Shown: in pieces, positions 10,404 to 20,104 of the stretch
Layout: every line of letters begins with the position of its first letter
Numbering within the stretch: position 1 is the stretch's first letter
Assembly (NCBI GenBank): GCA_947508055.1
Contig: CANNRR010000004.1
Location: forward strand, 1-55,929
Origin: Burkholderiales bacterium
GTDB lineage: Bacteria; Pseudomonadota; Gammaproteobacteria; Burkholderiales; Burkholderiaceae_C
Length of the DNA stretch: 55,929 nucleotides
Direction: 5' to 3'
The notes under the pieces: model-generated
The model's database searches: none
What the model saw: the letters and a program-made list of their open reading frames with translations, nothing else
Told to the model about the DNA's origin: nothing
Made by a program: the position numbers and the translations under genes

Positions 10404-11465
10404 TCAGGAATGGGAGTGCCGGTGATGGACGTCCGGGAAGTGCGCATGCCGGTGCTGCATTTGCGTATGAAGGTGCGCATGCGTGTGCGACTCCACACCG
10501 TCGCAGTCGAAGTCATGCGTGTGTTGATGGTGGTCATCATGGCGGTGCAGATGGACATGCGACAGCGCCATGTGCTCATGGGCATGCGCATGGTGCTCCG
10601 TGAAGTGCAGCCAGACACCGGCGGCCATCAACCCGGTGGCAACCCAGAACATCAGGTTTGTAGACTCCCCAAACAGTGCCACCGAAAGTGCAGCCCCAAC
10701 AAAGGGGGCGACCGAGAAATACGCGCCGGTACGCGCTGCACCCAGGCCACGCAAGGCGAGAACGAAAAAAACCAGGCTCAGACCGTACCCCACGAAGCCA
10801 GTCAGCAGGGCCACTGACACCCATTGCAAGGCCGGCCAGGAAGTTCCCATGGCTAATCCAAGCCCGGTATTGACGCATCCCGCAACCAACCCTTTGCTGC
10901 CCGCGATAAACAAGGCATCAGACGCCGACACCTTGCGTGTCAAATTGTTGTCAATCGCCCAGGCCAGGCAGGCACCTGCCAATGCCACTGAACCGATACC
11001 CGGCGTGGCAGTGGCTTGGTCAGACCAGGCCAACACGACTCCGCCGGCAACGATCAGCGCCATCCCCGTCACAATCCGGCGGTCTGTGTGCTCGCGAAAG
11101 ACCAGCCAAGCCAGTGTTGCAGTGAGTACCGATTCGAGATTGAGGAGGAGCGAAGTCGTAGCTGCCGTCGTATGCGCGAGACCCACCATCAGCAACACAG
11201 GTCCCAGCACACCCCCACAGGCGATAGCCCCCAGCAACCATGGCCACTCATGCCTTGGCAGACCGACCGGTTTCCAACCTTGGTCGCGCACCAGCCGGAT
11301 GGCAGTCAAACCCAGACCGCTACCCAGATATAACAGACCAGCCAGCAGAAAAGGGGATGAAGTGGCGGCCCCATAACCCAAAAGTTGCTTTGCGAAGGGC
11401 GTACTGGCCCCAAACAGGACGGCAGCACCCAGCGCAAACCAGACAGCCCGGTGCAGTGAACTCAT
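10404..11465 (-). CDS. DMT/EamA transporter with histidine-rich tail
   Basis: A 353-residue inner-membrane protein of the drug/metabolite transporter superfamily, with two EamA repeats and about ten membrane segments (first FALGAAVLFGASTPFAKQLL). The last 65 residues are a soluble tail with about 24 histidines, such as HAHAHEH, HDDHHQHTHDF and HHRHSHS. Such tails commonly bind nickel, cobalt, zinc or copper, so a metal-linked substrate or metal sensing is plausible; EamA proteins usually carry amino acids or metabolites. The ATG at 11465 overlaps the methyltransferase stop (ATGA), favouring it over the start 18 nt upstream. Confidence 0.88.
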   Translation of the reverse strand: MSSLHRAVWFALGAAVLFGASTPFAKQLLGYGAATSSPFLLAGLLYLGSGLGLTAIRLVRDQGWKPVGLPRHEWPWLLGAIACGGVLGPVLLMVGLAHTTAATTSLLLNLESVLTATLAWLVFREHTDRRIVTGMALIVAGGVVLAWSDQATATPGIGSVALAGACLAWAIDNNLTRKVSASDALFIAGSKGLVAGCVNTGLGLAMGTSWPALQWVSVALLTGFVGYGLSLVFFVLALRGLGAARTGAYFSVAPFVGAALSVALFGESTNLMFWVATGLMAAGVWLHFTEHHAHAHEHMALSHVHLHRHDDHHQHTHDFDCDGVESHTHAHLHTQMQHRHAHFPDVHHRHSHS

Positions 11466-12082
11466 GCCGCCGACTTGCGGCACATGCAGTAGATGAACTG
11501 CTGGTCGGTGCCAAAGGGAGTGTGGTGCAACTGCTCTTCGTGCGCGAGCAGGGTGAACGCATTGCCAAACTCCGCATGCAGCTCATCAGGCGCGTAGCGC
11601 ATCACGGGCAGGCCGCTGCACTGCGTAGGGCCGTCGCTGCCAAAGGTTGCTACGACGACGTACCCCCCAGGCTTGACCGCCCGCAAGACCTGCCGCACAT
11701 AGGCGACTCGATCCTCGGGGGTGGTCAAAAAATGAAAAACTGCACGGTCGTGCCAGAGGTCAAAGCTATGTGGCTCAAATTCCGCGCGAGTGATGTCTGC
11801 CTCCATCCACCGTACCGAGTCTCCACGCGCACCCAACCGTCGGCGGCTTTCCGTCAGTGCTGCATGCGACAGATCCAGCACCGTCACATGGGCATAGCCA
11901 ACGTCAAGCAGGTCGTCGACCAGCGTGGATGCCCCGCCACCCACGTCGATGATGGCGGCATCGCGTTGCGGGCAACTTTCCCGGATCAACCGTGTTGACA
12001 ACTCTGCGTGGGGCTGAAACCAGCTCACGTTGTCCGGCTTCTTGGTGGTATAGACCTTTTCCCAGTGATCCTTGCTTTGCAT
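11462..12082 (-). CDS. Class I SAM-dependent methyltransferase
   Basis: A 206-residue cytosolic protein with a Rossmann-type methyltransferase fold. Motif I reads IIDVGGGAST near residue 54, the acidic end of strand 2 is VTVLDLS, and the motif-IV region is WHDRAVFHFLT. The family includes thiopurine- and tellurite-type methyltransferases, and the substrate cannot be told here. The ATG at 12082 has GGAGA 5 nt upstream; a TTG at 12127, in a TTGA overlap with the DUF3579 stop, is an alternative. It is coupled by ATGA to the His-tailed exporter, so the two may handle the same compound or metal. Confidence 0.85.
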   Translation of the reverse strand: MQSKDHWEKVYTTKKPDNVSWFQPHAELSTRLIRESCPQRDAAIIDVGGGASTLVDDLLDVGYAHVTVLDLSHAALTESRRRLGARGDSVRWMEADITRAEFEPHSFDLWHDRAVFHFLTTPEDRVAYVRQVLRAVKPGGYVVVATFGSDGPTQCSGLPVMRYAPDELHAEFGNAFTLLAHEEQLHHTPFGTDQQFIYCMCRKSAA

Positions 12083-12123
12083 AGTAGTCTCCACAATAGA
12101 CTCGCCAGCGTACAACAAAATGG

Positions 12124-12432
12124 TCAAACTGGCGGCTTTGGGCGAATCTCGCTGACCTGCAATTCGTTGTCTTTGGCAAAATTCAGGCAGAAGTCCCAGG
12201 CCATGACCTCGTAATCTCGCAGGTCACTGTGAACAATCACGCACTTCACGTTGCCGATCGAGGTTGGAATGCACCAGGGTGAATAACGCAGATGGCTACC
12301 CGGTTGCGGCCCACCGGGGCGAAACTGGCTCATCACGCCGGCCAATCGCTCGGCCCAGTCGCTGGGGCGGAACGGCTTGCCGCTACGGGTCAACCCCAGG
12401 ATATAGATTTCTTTGAATGACGTGAACGACAT
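12124..12432 (-). CDS. DUF3579 family protein
   Basis: A 102-residue conserved betaproteobacterial protein. Family features are GKPFRPSDWAERLAGVMSQF near the N-terminus, the middle RYSPWCIPT, and DYEVMAWDFCLNFAKDN near the end. Function is unknown. It is encoded divergently from argD, where relatives are often found, which may mean a link to arginine metabolism. The start at 12432 is chosen by family length; the frame stays open to 12558. No strong ribosome binding site is visible. Confidence 0.8.
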   Translation of the reverse strand: MSFTSFKEIYILGLTRSGKPFRPSDWAERLAGVMSQFRPGGPQPGSHLRYSPWCIPTSIGNVKCVIVHSDLRDYEVMAWDFCLNFAKDNELQVSEIRPKPPV

Positions 12433-12630
12433 GAAATTGAAGCAGACGAATGGGTGCGCACCATGTGCCAGTGCGGCGCGGCAAGATTTTATCTGAGGCA
12501 AGCCAGCACTTTGCTGACGCATCACAGTGATACCAACTTGGCAACTATTCAGTCGCACTCACCGCCTAAAATTGCTGACCGATGGCCGATACTGGCCGTC
12601 TTGTTGAACCGCAGACCCTGGAGCTCTCAC

Positions 12631-13845
12631 ATGACCGCTGCACCCGCCACGCCCTCGTCACCCCATGTGATGAACACCTATGGCCGCCTACCGATCGCCC
12701 TTTCGCATGGGCAAGGCTGCCGCGTGTGGGACGTCAATGGCCGCGAGTACCTTGACGCGCTGGGTGGAATTGCCGTCAACACGCTGGGCCACAACCACCC
12801 CAAACTCGTCGCAGCGTTGCAAGACCAGGTCACAAAGCTGATCCACACTTCCAATTACTACCATATCCCGCTGCAGGAAGAATTGGCGCGCTTGTTGGTG
12901 GAACGCTCGGGCATGACCAATGTATTCTTCTGCTCCACCGGTCTGGAAGCGAATGAAGCCGCCCTGAAACTGGCCCGCAAGTTTGGCCATGACAAAGGCA
13001 TTGAGCGCCCCGAAATCGTGGTGTACGACAAAGCCTTCCATGGCCGCTCCATCGCCACACTGAGCGCCACTGGAAACCCCAAGGTGCAAGCCGGCTTTGG
13101 TCCGCTGGTGGAAGGCTTCGTGCGCGTCCCCATCAACAACATTGAGTCGCTAAAGACTGCCACAGCCAATAACCCCAATGTGGTGGCGGTGTTCTTTGAG
13201 GCCATTCAGGGCGAAGGCGGCGTCAACCCCATGCACATGGATTACCTGCGCGACGTCCGGGCCCTGTGCAACGAGCGCGACTGGTTGCTGATGATTGATG
13301 AGGTGCAGTGCGGCATGGGCCGCACCGGAAAATGGTTTGCCCACCAATGGGCGGGCATTCAACCCGACGTCATGCCGCTGGCCAAGGGCCTGGGCTCGGG
13401 CGTACCGGTGGGTGCTGTGGTGGCGGGGCCCAAGGCCGCCAAGATATTTGCGCCTGGCAACCACGGCAGCACCTTTGGCGGCAACCCGCTGGCCATGCGA
13501 GCCGGAGTGGAGACGATCCGTATCATGGAAGAACATGGCTTGCTGGCCAATGCCGCCAAGGTCGGCGATCACCTGAAAGCGGCATTGCAAACCGCTCTGG
13601 CAACTGAGTTGGCAAGTGGGGCGGTCAAGGAAATCCGTGGCCAAGGCCTGATGCTGGGCGTTGATTTGGCCAAGCCCTGCAGCGCTCTGGTGCAGCGTGC
13701 AGCCGATGCCGGCTTGCTCATTAGCGTCACCGCCGACTCCGTTGTGCGTCTGGTACCGTCCCTGATCCTGACAACTGCAGAGGCCGACCAGATCGCCGCT
13801 ATCCTGTGCCCGCTGATTGTGACCTTGTTGAAAGAAACCGAATGA
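12631..13845 (+). CDS. argD: Acetylornithine aminotransferase
   Basis: PLP-dependent class III aminotransferase of 404 residues that makes N-acetylornithine for arginine synthesis. The cofactor lysine is K252 in PLAKGLGSG; FCSTGLEANEAALKLAR and IDEVQCGMGRTG are family signatures. The frame is open to 12454, but the ATG at 12631 has GGAG 7 nt upstream and gives the family N-terminus HVMNTYGRLPIA. The stop overlaps the argF start (ATGA), so the pair is translationally coupled. Confidence 0.96.
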   Translation: MTAAPATPSSPHVMNTYGRLPIALSHGQGCRVWDVNGREYLDALGGIAVNTLGHNHPKLVAALQDQVTKLIHTSNYYHIPLQEELARLLVERSGMTNVFFCSTGLEANEAALKLARKFGHDKGIERPEIVVYDKAFHGRSIATLSATGNPKVQAGFGPLVEGFVRVPINNIESLKTATANNPNVVAVFFEAIQGEGGVNPMHMDYLRDVRALCNERDWLLMIDEVQCGMGRTGKWFAHQWAGIQPDVMPLAKGLGSGVPVGAVVAGPKAAKIFAPGNHGSTFGGNPLAMRAGVETIRIMEEHGLLANAAKVGDHLKAALQTALATELASGAVKEIRGQGLMLGVDLAKPCSALVQRAADAGLLISVTADSVVRLVPSLILTTAEADQIAAILCPLIVTLLKETE

Positions 13846-14846
13846 CCCCCCTGACCACCGGCATCCCCAGCACCCTGCCTCAAGGTGCGCCGCCCGTGCG
13901 GCACTACCTTCAGTTTGCCGATTTCAGCGCCGACGAGTATCACTATCTGCTCGTGCGCGCGGCCGCCATCAAACACAAATTCAAGACCTTTGTGCGCCAC
14001 CACCCGCTGGCCGATCGCACACTGGCCATGATTTTCGAGAAGGCGTCCACCCGCACGCGTGTGAGTTTTGAGGCCGGCATGTACCAGTTGGGTGGCAGCG
14101 TAGTGCACCTCACCACCGGCGACAGCCAGTTGGGACGTTCCGAGCCGATTGAGGACAGCGCCAAGGTCATCAGCCGCATGACTGACATCGTCATGATCCG
14201 CACATTTGAGCAGACCAAACTGGAGCGCTTTGCGGCCCACTCCCGGGTACCCGTCATCAACGGCCTGACCAACGAGTTCCATCCTTGCCAGATTCTGGCG
14301 GACCTCTTCACCCTGCTGGAGCATCGGGGCACCGATGCGCACGGCCGAATGGACCCGAACTACCTGCGCGGCAAGACAGTCGCTTGGGTGGGCGACGGCA
14401 ACAACATGGCCAACACCTGGTTGCAGGCCGCCGCCACACTGGGCTTTCACCTGCGGGTGAGCACCCCCAGCGGCTATGAGGTAGATGAAAAAGTGGCTGT
14501 TACCCCCTGTGGAATGGGCGTAGGCAGCTATAAAACCTATAGCAACCCGGTAGAGGCGTGCTCCGGCGTCGATCTGGTTACCACCGATGTGTGGACCAGC
14601 ATGGGGTATGAAGCCGAGAACGAAGCACGCCGCAAAGCCTTCGCCGCCTGGTGCGTTGACTCCAACATGATGGCAGCCGCAAAACCCGACGCCTTGTTCA
14701 TGCACTGCCTGCCGGCCCACCGGGGGGAAGAAGTGCAGGCCGACGTGATCGATGGGCCGCAATCAGTGGTGTGGGACGAAGCCGAGAACCGCATGCACGT
14801 GCAAAAGGCCCTGATGGAATACCTGCTGCTGGGCCGCCAGGCTTGA
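13842..14846 (+). CDS. argF: Ornithine carbamoyltransferase
   Basis: Makes citrulline from ornithine and carbamoyl phosphate. Catalytic motifs are intact: STRTR at 69-73, HPCQ at 147-150 and HCLP at 288-291. At 334 residues it is longer than the roughly 305-310 I expect, partly from an N-terminal extension. Residues 217-236 (KVAVTPCG...YSNP) fall where homologues have a shorter loop before DP-EA, and the DNA there matches repeat R in reverse orientation (R4). It is coupled to argD by ATGA; a small membrane-protein gene follows after 22 nt. Confidence 0.96.
   Translation: MTPLTTGIPSTLPQGAPPVRHYLQFADFSADEYHYLLVRAAAIKHKFKTFVRHHPLADRTLAMIFEKASTRTRVSFEAGMYQLGGSVVHLTTGDSQLGRSEPIEDSAKVISRMTDIVMIRTFEQTKLERFAAHSRVPVINGLTNEFHPCQILADLFTLLEHRGTDAHGRMDPNYLRGKTVAWVGDGNNMANTWLQAAATLGFHLRVSTPSGYEVDEKVAVTPCGMGVGSYKTYSNPVEACSGVDLVTTDVWTSMGYEAENEARRKAFAAWCVDSNMMAAAKPDALFMHCLPAHRGEEVQADVIDGPQSVVWDEAENRMHVQKALMEYLLLGRQA
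14487..14545 (-). repeat. R-family relative inside argF (R4)
   Basis: Read on the minus strand it begins TTGCTATAGGTTTTATAGCT then GCCTACGC. Counted by eye, 23 of the first 27 aligned bases match R3, and the rest keeps roughly half. It lies in frame in the argF loop region, so it has become coding sequence. Confidence 0.6.
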
Positions 14847-14868
14847 TACCAATAACCGGAAAAAACAC

Positions 14869-15060
14869 ATGAAGAAACCGAAAGACGAACCCGAAGTCTG
14901 GGTCACTGTTCTGAAACTGATCCTTGGAGTGGTCGTGATCGTGGGTGGGGTCGGCCTCGCGTTGTGGTACGCGCAAGGCATGGACAACGGCGAACCCAAA
15001 CTCCCCTCGCCCGAACCATGGGGTATTTCCAAGGACTCCCCTGTGCGTATGAAGCGCTGA
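14869..15060 (+). CDS. Small single-pass membrane protein
   Basis: A 63-residue protein: a charged N-terminus (MKKPKDEPEVW), one membrane segment at about 12-35 (VTVLKLILGVVVIVGGVGLAL), then a Pro-rich polar tail ending SPVRMKR. It lies 22 nt after argF on the same strand, with GGAAA before the ATG, so it is probably the last gene of the argDF transcript. I do not recognise a family. The 88 nt after it, up to the convergent monooxygenase gene, show no clear terminator. Confidence 0.65.
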   Translation: MKKPKDEPEVWVTVLKLILGVVVIVGGVGLALWYAQGMDNGEPKLPSPEPWGISKDSPVRMKR

Positions 15061-15148
15061 CAAGTCGGCAAACTTCACTCCCAATGTGTGGCCACCGCTG
15101 GCCTTCGGGGTTGACCTGCTGCGGAACTTACCGCCCGGACCAACTACA

Positions 15149-16321
15149 TCAACCACGGTACAGCCAGGGTACGTCGAGCAGTCGCTCACCCAACAGGCCC
15201 ATGGCCATATCACGCCCCCAGCGCACCAGTCCTTTAGCGTGAAAAATTTCTCCGTTGCGGATAGATCGGGCTTGCACCCGCGCATTGCGCCTCCATCGCT
15301 CCTGCGCATATCTCCGTAGGCGCTGCGTCATCAGCACGTCTGGCAAGGCCAGCACACGCTCCAGACAGGCAGCATCCTCAATGGCCATGCCCGCGCCCTG
15401 CGCCATATACGGTCGCATCGGGTGGGCGGCATCCCCCAGCAGGGCTACACGCCCCTGCGCTTGCTCATGCGCACCGGTCATCGGCGGACGATCACACAGG
15501 CCCCATTGGCGCCAGTTCTCAATCGCACTGATCAGATCCTGCAAGCGCTTGCAATTGCCGCCCATGGCGGCTTGTAAATCCGCCGCATGGGTGGCATGGT
15601 CCCAGTCATCCACGTCACCCTGCACCTGTCCATGAACGATGGCCACCACGTTGAGCCAATCTCCCTGACGAACTGGGTACTGGACCACATGCAGGTCAGG
15701 CCCCACCCACACGGTGACCTGCTGACTGCGCAAATGGGCAGGCAACTCGTGCTGCGCAATCAGCGCCCGGTAGGCCAGATGGCCGGTCACGCGCGGCTTC
15801 TCGTCGTGCAGCAACTGGCTGCGAACGGTGCTCCAAAGGCCATCGGCACCAATCAGGGCATTCGCTTCAATAGTCGGCCCGTCCAGCACCCTGGCCTGCA
15901 CGCAACTGCCCGCGTCCACAAAGGATTCGAGCCACTGTCCCAGATGCAGTCGCACATCCGCCTGCTGGGTTACCGCGTTGAGTAGCATTTTGTGCAGATC
16001 GGCACGGTAAATGGTGGCATAGGGTGCGCCATATCGCGTGTGTGCGCGTTCGCCCAAGCGCAAACATCCCAGTTCTTTACCGCTGCAAGCAGAGCGCACG
16101 CGCAACATTTCGGGAAAGCTTGCCACTTGGGTCAGTTCGTCTGCGAGCTCCCAGCGCTGCAATACCCGCACCACATTGGGACCGAGCTGAATACCCGCCC
16201 CCACCTCGCCAAACTCGTGTGATCGCTCCAGCAATTGAACCGGCCAACCCGCACGCGAGCACGCCAAAGCGGCCGCAAGGCCACCAATACCGCCACCGGC
16301 GATCACAATCCGCTTATCCAT
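15149..16321 (-). CDS. FAD-dependent monooxygenase (salicylate hydroxylase-like)
   Basis: A 390-residue group A flavoprotein hydroxylase. The dinucleotide-binding GGGIGG is at residues 9-14, the family DG motif is in IGADGLWSTVR, and the second FAD motif is GDAAHPMRPYMAQGAGMAIEDA with its key residues G, D and P. It resembles salicylate or 3-hydroxybenzoate hydroxylases, which use NAD(P)H and oxygen on aromatic acids. No aromatic catabolic genes adjoin it, so the substrate is open. It is divergent from trhP with 63 nt between the starts. Confidence 0.88.
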   Translation of the reverse strand: MDKRIVIAGGGIGGLAAALACSRAGWPVQLLERSHEFGEVGAGIQLGPNVVRVLQRWELADELTQVASFPEMLRVRSACSGKELGCLRLGERAHTRYGAPYATIYRADLHKMLLNAVTQQADVRLHLGQWLESFVDAGSCVQARVLDGPTIEANALIGADGLWSTVRSQLLHDEKPRVTGHLAYRALIAQHELPAHLRSQQVTVWVGPDLHVVQYPVRQGDWLNVVAIVHGQVQGDVDDWDHATHAADLQAAMGGNCKRLQDLISAIENWRQWGLCDRPPMTGAHEQAQGRVALLGDAAHPMRPYMAQGAGMAIEDAACLERVLALPDVLMTQRLRRYAQERWRRNARVQARSIRNGEIFHAKGLVRWGRDMAMGLLGERLLDVPWLYRG

Positions 16322-16384
16322 GCTGGTATTGTGTCGCGAAAAGGCAGGCCGCGCAGCGGGGGCGCTCTGCGGGACAATACGTGC

Positions 16385-17782
16385 ATGAGCCTCAAATCAC
16401 CCGAACTCCTCTTGCCCGCCGGTTCGCTGGACAAAATGCGTGCCGCCTTCGATTTTGGCGCCGATGCCATCTATGCTGGCCAACCCCGCTACAGCCTGCG
16501 CGCACGCAACAACGAATTCAAGCTAGAGCAAATCCAGATCGGCATCCAGGAAGCCCACACCAGGGGCAAAAAGTTCTTCGTCACCAGCAACCTGCTGCCG
16601 CACAACGACAAAGTGCGCACCTACCTGCGCGACATCGAGCCGGTCATTGCGCTCAAGCCCGATGCCCTGATCATGGCCGACCCCGGCCTCATCATGATGG
16701 TGCGCGAAGGCATGGACAAGGGCAACTTCGCCGACGTGCCGATTCATCTGTCGGTGCAGGCCAACACGGTCAACTATGCGGCGGTGAAATTCTGGCAAAG
16801 GGTGGGCGTGGCCCGCATCATCCTGTCACGCGAATTGAGCCTCGAAGAGATCGAAAAAATCCGCCAGGAATGCCCGGACATCGAACTCGAAGTGTTTGTG
16901 CACGGTGCCCTGTGCATTGCCTACTCCGGGCGCTGCCTGCTCTCGGGCTACTTCAACCGGCGCGACCCCAACCAGGGCACCTGCACCAACGCCTGCCGCT
17001 GGAACTACAGCACCCAGGTAAGCGATGTGGACCCCAACACCGGCGAGGCCATTGCCGTGAAGATGGAGCCCGGCTTCAGCTTCAACGAAGCGCAGCAAGA
17101 GGCCGAGTCCTCCTTCGCCGCCTGTGGCGGCAGCCAGCGTCACCCCGAAGCCGACAAGGTGTATCTGCTGGAAGAAGCGGGACGCCCGGGTCAACTCATG
17201 CCCATCATGGAAGACGAGCACGGCACCTACATCATGAACAGCAAAGACCTGCGCGCCGTGGAACACGTTGAGCGCCTGGTGAAAATTGGTGTCGACTCGC
17301 TCAAGATTGAAGGCCGCACCAAGAGCCTGTATTACGTGGCCCGCACCGCACAGACCTACCGCAAGGCCATCGACGATGCCGTGGCTGGCCGCCCGTTTAA
17401 CCCCAAGCTGATTACTGAGCTCGAAGGCCTGGCCAACCGGGGCTTCACCAGCGGTTTTCTGGAGCGCCGCCCCTCACAGGACTACCAGAATTACGAGAGC
17501 GGCCACTCCGACATCGGCCACAGCCATTTCGTCGGCGAGGTACGCAACGTGACGGATGGTTGGGCCGAAGTGGAAGTCAAGAACAAATTCCTGGTTGGCG
17601 ACCAGATTGAGGTGATTCACCCCAGCGGCAACCACACCATCACACTGGAGCAGATGCACAACCTCGCTGGTGAAGCCATCGCCGTCGCACCGGGGAGCCC
17701 ACTGCAAGTGCGCATTCCGCTGGATGTGCGCTTTTCGGGTGCGCTACTGGCGCGGCGCCTGCCGGTCAGCCCAATCGACTAA
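16385..17782 (+). CDS. trhP: Peptidase U32 family tRNA hydroxylase
   Basis: A 465-residue protein of the U32 family. YegQ/TrhP members carry out prephenate-dependent 5-hydroxylation of uridine 34 in tRNA. The diagnostic [20 protein letters not shown] and the following GTCTNACRW supply the cysteines probably holding an iron-sulfur cluster, and the C-terminal region matches TrhP length (about 453 in E. coli). The ATG at 16385 ([14 protein letters not shown]) is chosen; upstream sequence in this frame belongs to the divergent gene. Its stop overlaps the convergent MCP stop by four bases. Confidence 0.92.
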   Translation: MSLKSPELLLPAGSLDKMRAAFDFGADAIYAGQPRYSLRARNNEFKLEQIQIGIQEAHTRGKKFFVTSNLLPHNDKVRTYLRDIEPVIALKPDALIMADPGLIMMVREGMDKGNFADVPIHLSVQANTVNYAAVKFWQRVGVARIILSRELSLEEIEKIRQECPDIELEVFVHGALCIAYSGRCLLSGYFNRRDPNQGTCTNACRWNYSTQVSDVDPNTGEAIAVKMEPGFSFNEAQQEAESSFAACGGSQRHPEADKVYLLEEAGRPGQLMPIMEDEHGTYIMNSKDLRAVEHVERLVKIGVDSLKIEGRTKSLYYVARTAQTYRKAIDDAVAGRPFNPKLITELEGLANRGFTSGFLERRPSQDYQNYESGHSDIGHSHFVGEVRNVTDGWAEVEVKNKFLVGDQIEVIHPSGNHTITLEQMHNLAGEAIAVAPGSPLQVRIPLDVRFSGALLARRLPVSPID

Positions 17783-19545
17783 AAGGTTTCCCAATCGTCG
17801 TCACCGCCAGCCGGTGTTGCCTTGGCGGTCGACACCGGTTTGGCTAACGCCTTGGGAGTAGCCATAGGCTTGGTAGCGGCATGTTTCAAGGCTGGCGCTT
17901 TAGTCGCGGGCTTGCTGATCCGCAACGGTTGGCGCACTGCGACTCCCAACGGTTTTGATTGAGGCAATTGGGAGCGCTGTGCCACTTGGGGTGCATGGCG
18001 GCCATCGCCCAGCTTGAACGAAGACACCACCTGCACCAGTTCCTCTGCCTGACCCTTCAGGCTGCTGGCTGCGGCTGCCATTTGCTCTACCAATGCGGCA
18101 TTTTGTTGAGTGACCGTGTCCATCTGCGTGACGGCTTCGCCAATCTGGCTCACGCCGGCACTCTGTTCATTGCTGGCCGCACTGATCTCTCCCATGATGT
18201 CGGTTACACGTCGGATGCTGGTGACAATCTCCGTCATCGTCGTACCCGCCTTGTCCACCAGCAGAGTGCCTTGTTCCACGCGCTCGACGCTGGCGTTAAT
18301 CAGCAATTTGATTTCCTTGGCCGCCTCGGCGCTGCGCCCAGCAAGTGAGCGAACTTCCGAGGCGACCACCGCAAAACCACGTCCTTGATCACCGGCGCGC
18401 GCCGCTTCCACTGCGGCGTTGAGCGCCAGAATGTTGGTTTGAAACGCAATGCCATCGATGACGCTGATGATGTCGCTGATCTTGCGACTGGACTCGTTGA
18501 TCCCTTTCATAGTTTCTACCACTTGACCAACGACCTCACCGCCATGGACGGCCACCGTGGACGCGTTGCTGGCCAACTGGTTGGCCTGCTTCGCCGCGTC
18601 TGCATTTTGTTTGACGGTGGCGCTGAGTTGTTCCATGCTAGCGGCCGTTTCTTCAAGGGCACTGGCTTGCGATTCGGTGCGTGCCGACAGGTCGTGGTTG
18701 CCCTGTGCAATTTCAGAACTGGCAGTGGCCACTCCTTCCGAGCCCTGACGCACCCGCGAAACCAAATTGATCAGATTGCCCTGCATGCTGGCGATGGACT
18801 GCATCAGTTGTGCTGTTTCATCCTTGCCACTCACCTCAATGGAGTGAGACAGGTCACCGTCGGCCACGGCGTTGGAGACTTCAATGGCCTTGCTCAGCGA
18901 TGCACCAATCGAGCGCATGAGCGCCCAGCCAAACCAGAACGCAAACATCAAGCCGAACACGATGGTTGCAATGGCAAACGTGCGCTGCGTGCCATAGCGG
19001 GCATCGGCCGCCTTAACTTCCTTTTGCGATTCATCGAGCTGAATCTTCACCAGTGCATTCATATACTTGGCAGTATCGGCATAGAGCGGTCGAATTCTTT
19101 CCCGGATCAGGCGCCCAGCCTCTTCTTTGTTGCCAGACTTCAATGCTGCCACTGCGGGTTTAAGCCCTTCCTGCACAAACAGCGCACGGGCGTCGCCAAA
19201 GCCTTTGGCGCTTTGTGCCTCCGCGGGCGTCAGTGTGGTGGCCATGTACTCACCCCACTCCTTGTTGATGGCAGCAACATTGCCGTCAAATTCCTCAATG
19301 GCCTTGGCCACGCCTTCTGGTGTCGGTTCATTGACCGCGTTTGCCACCGCCAACTGGTTGCGCAGCATCAGGCGCTGAACCGGAACCAATTGACCCAAGG
19401 CAACTACCCTGTCTGCATAAACCGTCTGCAAGGCATCATTGGATTTACCGATGCCGTTGAGCCCCATCCAGCCAATGAAGGCCACAATGGCCGCCAACGT
19501 GCATACAAGCAAAAGAATCCGGGTTGAAATTTTCAGATTGTTCAT
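17779..19545 (-). CDS. Methyl-accepting chemotaxis protein
   Basis: A 588-residue membrane receptor. TM1 is at about 7-30 ([17 protein letters not shown]), then a periplasmic four-helix-bundle sensor, TM2 near 190-210 ([18 protein letters not shown]), HAMP, and a long cytoplasmic coiled coil whose tip reads [21 protein letters not shown] Pro/Ala/Lys-rich tail ends in DWETF, close to the NWETF pentapeptide that tethers CheR and CheB in enteric receptors, so methylation-based adaptation is likely. No other chemotaxis gene is in the window. The ligand is unknown. Confidence 0.95.
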   Translation of the reverse strand: MNNLKISTRILLLVCTLAAIVAFIGWMGLNGIGKSNDALQTVYADRVVALGQLVPVQRLMLRNQLAVANAVNEPTPEGVAKAIEEFDGNVAAINKEWGEYMATTLTPAEAQSAKGFGDARALFVQEGLKPAVAALKSGNKEEAGRLIRERIRPLYADTAKYMNALVKIQLDESQKEVKAADARYGTQRTFAIATIVFGLMFAFWFGWALMRSIGASLSKAIEVSNAVADGDLSHSIEVSGKDETAQLMQSIASMQGNLINLVSRVRQGSEGVATASSEIAQGNHDLSARTESQASALEETAASMEQLSATVKQNADAAKQANQLASNASTVAVHGGEVVGQVVETMKGINESSRKISDIISVIDGIAFQTNILALNAAVEAARAGDQGRGFAVVASEVRSLAGRSAEAAKEIKLLINASVERVEQGTLLVDKAGTTMTEIVTSIRRVTDIMGEISAASNEQSAGVSQIGEAVTQMDTVTQQNAALVEQMAAAASSLKGQAEELVQVVSSFKLGDGRHAPQVAQRSQLPQSKPLGVAVRQPLRISKPATKAPALKHAATKPMATPKALAKPVSTAKATPAGGDDDWETF

Positions 19546-19688
19546 AATTGATGCCTACCCAAGTTGGTTTCCAAATGGCGGAAGTTACCAGCGTACGGTA
19601 GACCTCAATTGAACGTTGACTCATGGGGAATACCCTTAAGACAACCACCAAAACGTTAGCGCCGCGACCGGGCGCCAACGTCATTTGG

Positions 19689-20000
19689 TCAATAAGTGAT
19701 GCTCAGCGTGTCGGCATCCACATTGATCACCTGCTTGCCCAGCACAGCGCTGGCCGACTGGGCAAAGGCCAGCGCCCATACAGGATCGGCAAACTTGGCG
19801 GGACCGGCCGCTTGGGCCACTACCACCACGCGATCAGCCATCAGCAACTTGCCCGTGGCGCGCAGGGGCTCACAGTCCATTTCGGTGAACTGCGTGTCCA
19901 GCCATTGGCGGGCTGCTTCACGGTCTAACGCCTGCTCGGGCCCCAGTTCGATACGTACTGGGGGGACGCTTTTAAAGGTGACACTAACTTGGCTTCGCAT
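19689..20000 (-). CDS. Conserved hypothetical protein
   Basis: A 103-residue soluble protein with no signal peptide or membrane segment. AGGAG lies 6 nt before the ATG, and codon use matches its neighbours, so it looks real. The sequence has an acidic helix (LGPEQALDREAARQWLDTQF) and a hydrophobic strand (ADRVVVVAQ), but I recognise no family. It is divergent from the secreted protein at 20105 with 104 nt between. The 143 nt between it and the MCP gene hold no recognised feature. Confidence 0.7.
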   Translation of the reverse strand: MRSQVSVTFKSVPPVRIELGPEQALDREAARQWLDTQFTEMDCEPLRATGKLLMADRVVVVAQAAGPAKFADPVWALAFAQSASAVLGKQVINVDADTLSITY

Positions 20001-20104
20001 GGTTTACTCCTGTTGGCACAATGATAGAACCAAAAATGCAGGAGTCGTGCTGAAATAGACGCCTGATCCCAACTCCGTTTGACCTGTAGCAAGGGGACTC
20101 GACT

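Noticed and set aside
16326..16380. GTATTGT and ACAATAC half-sites between the FAD monooxygenase and trhP genes
   Set aside because: Seven-base half-sites separated by 41 bp are too short and far apart to support an operator call.
18385..19527. 380-codon frame antisense to the chemoreceptor gene
   Set aside because: Shadow frame; the receptor domains are complete on the minus strand.
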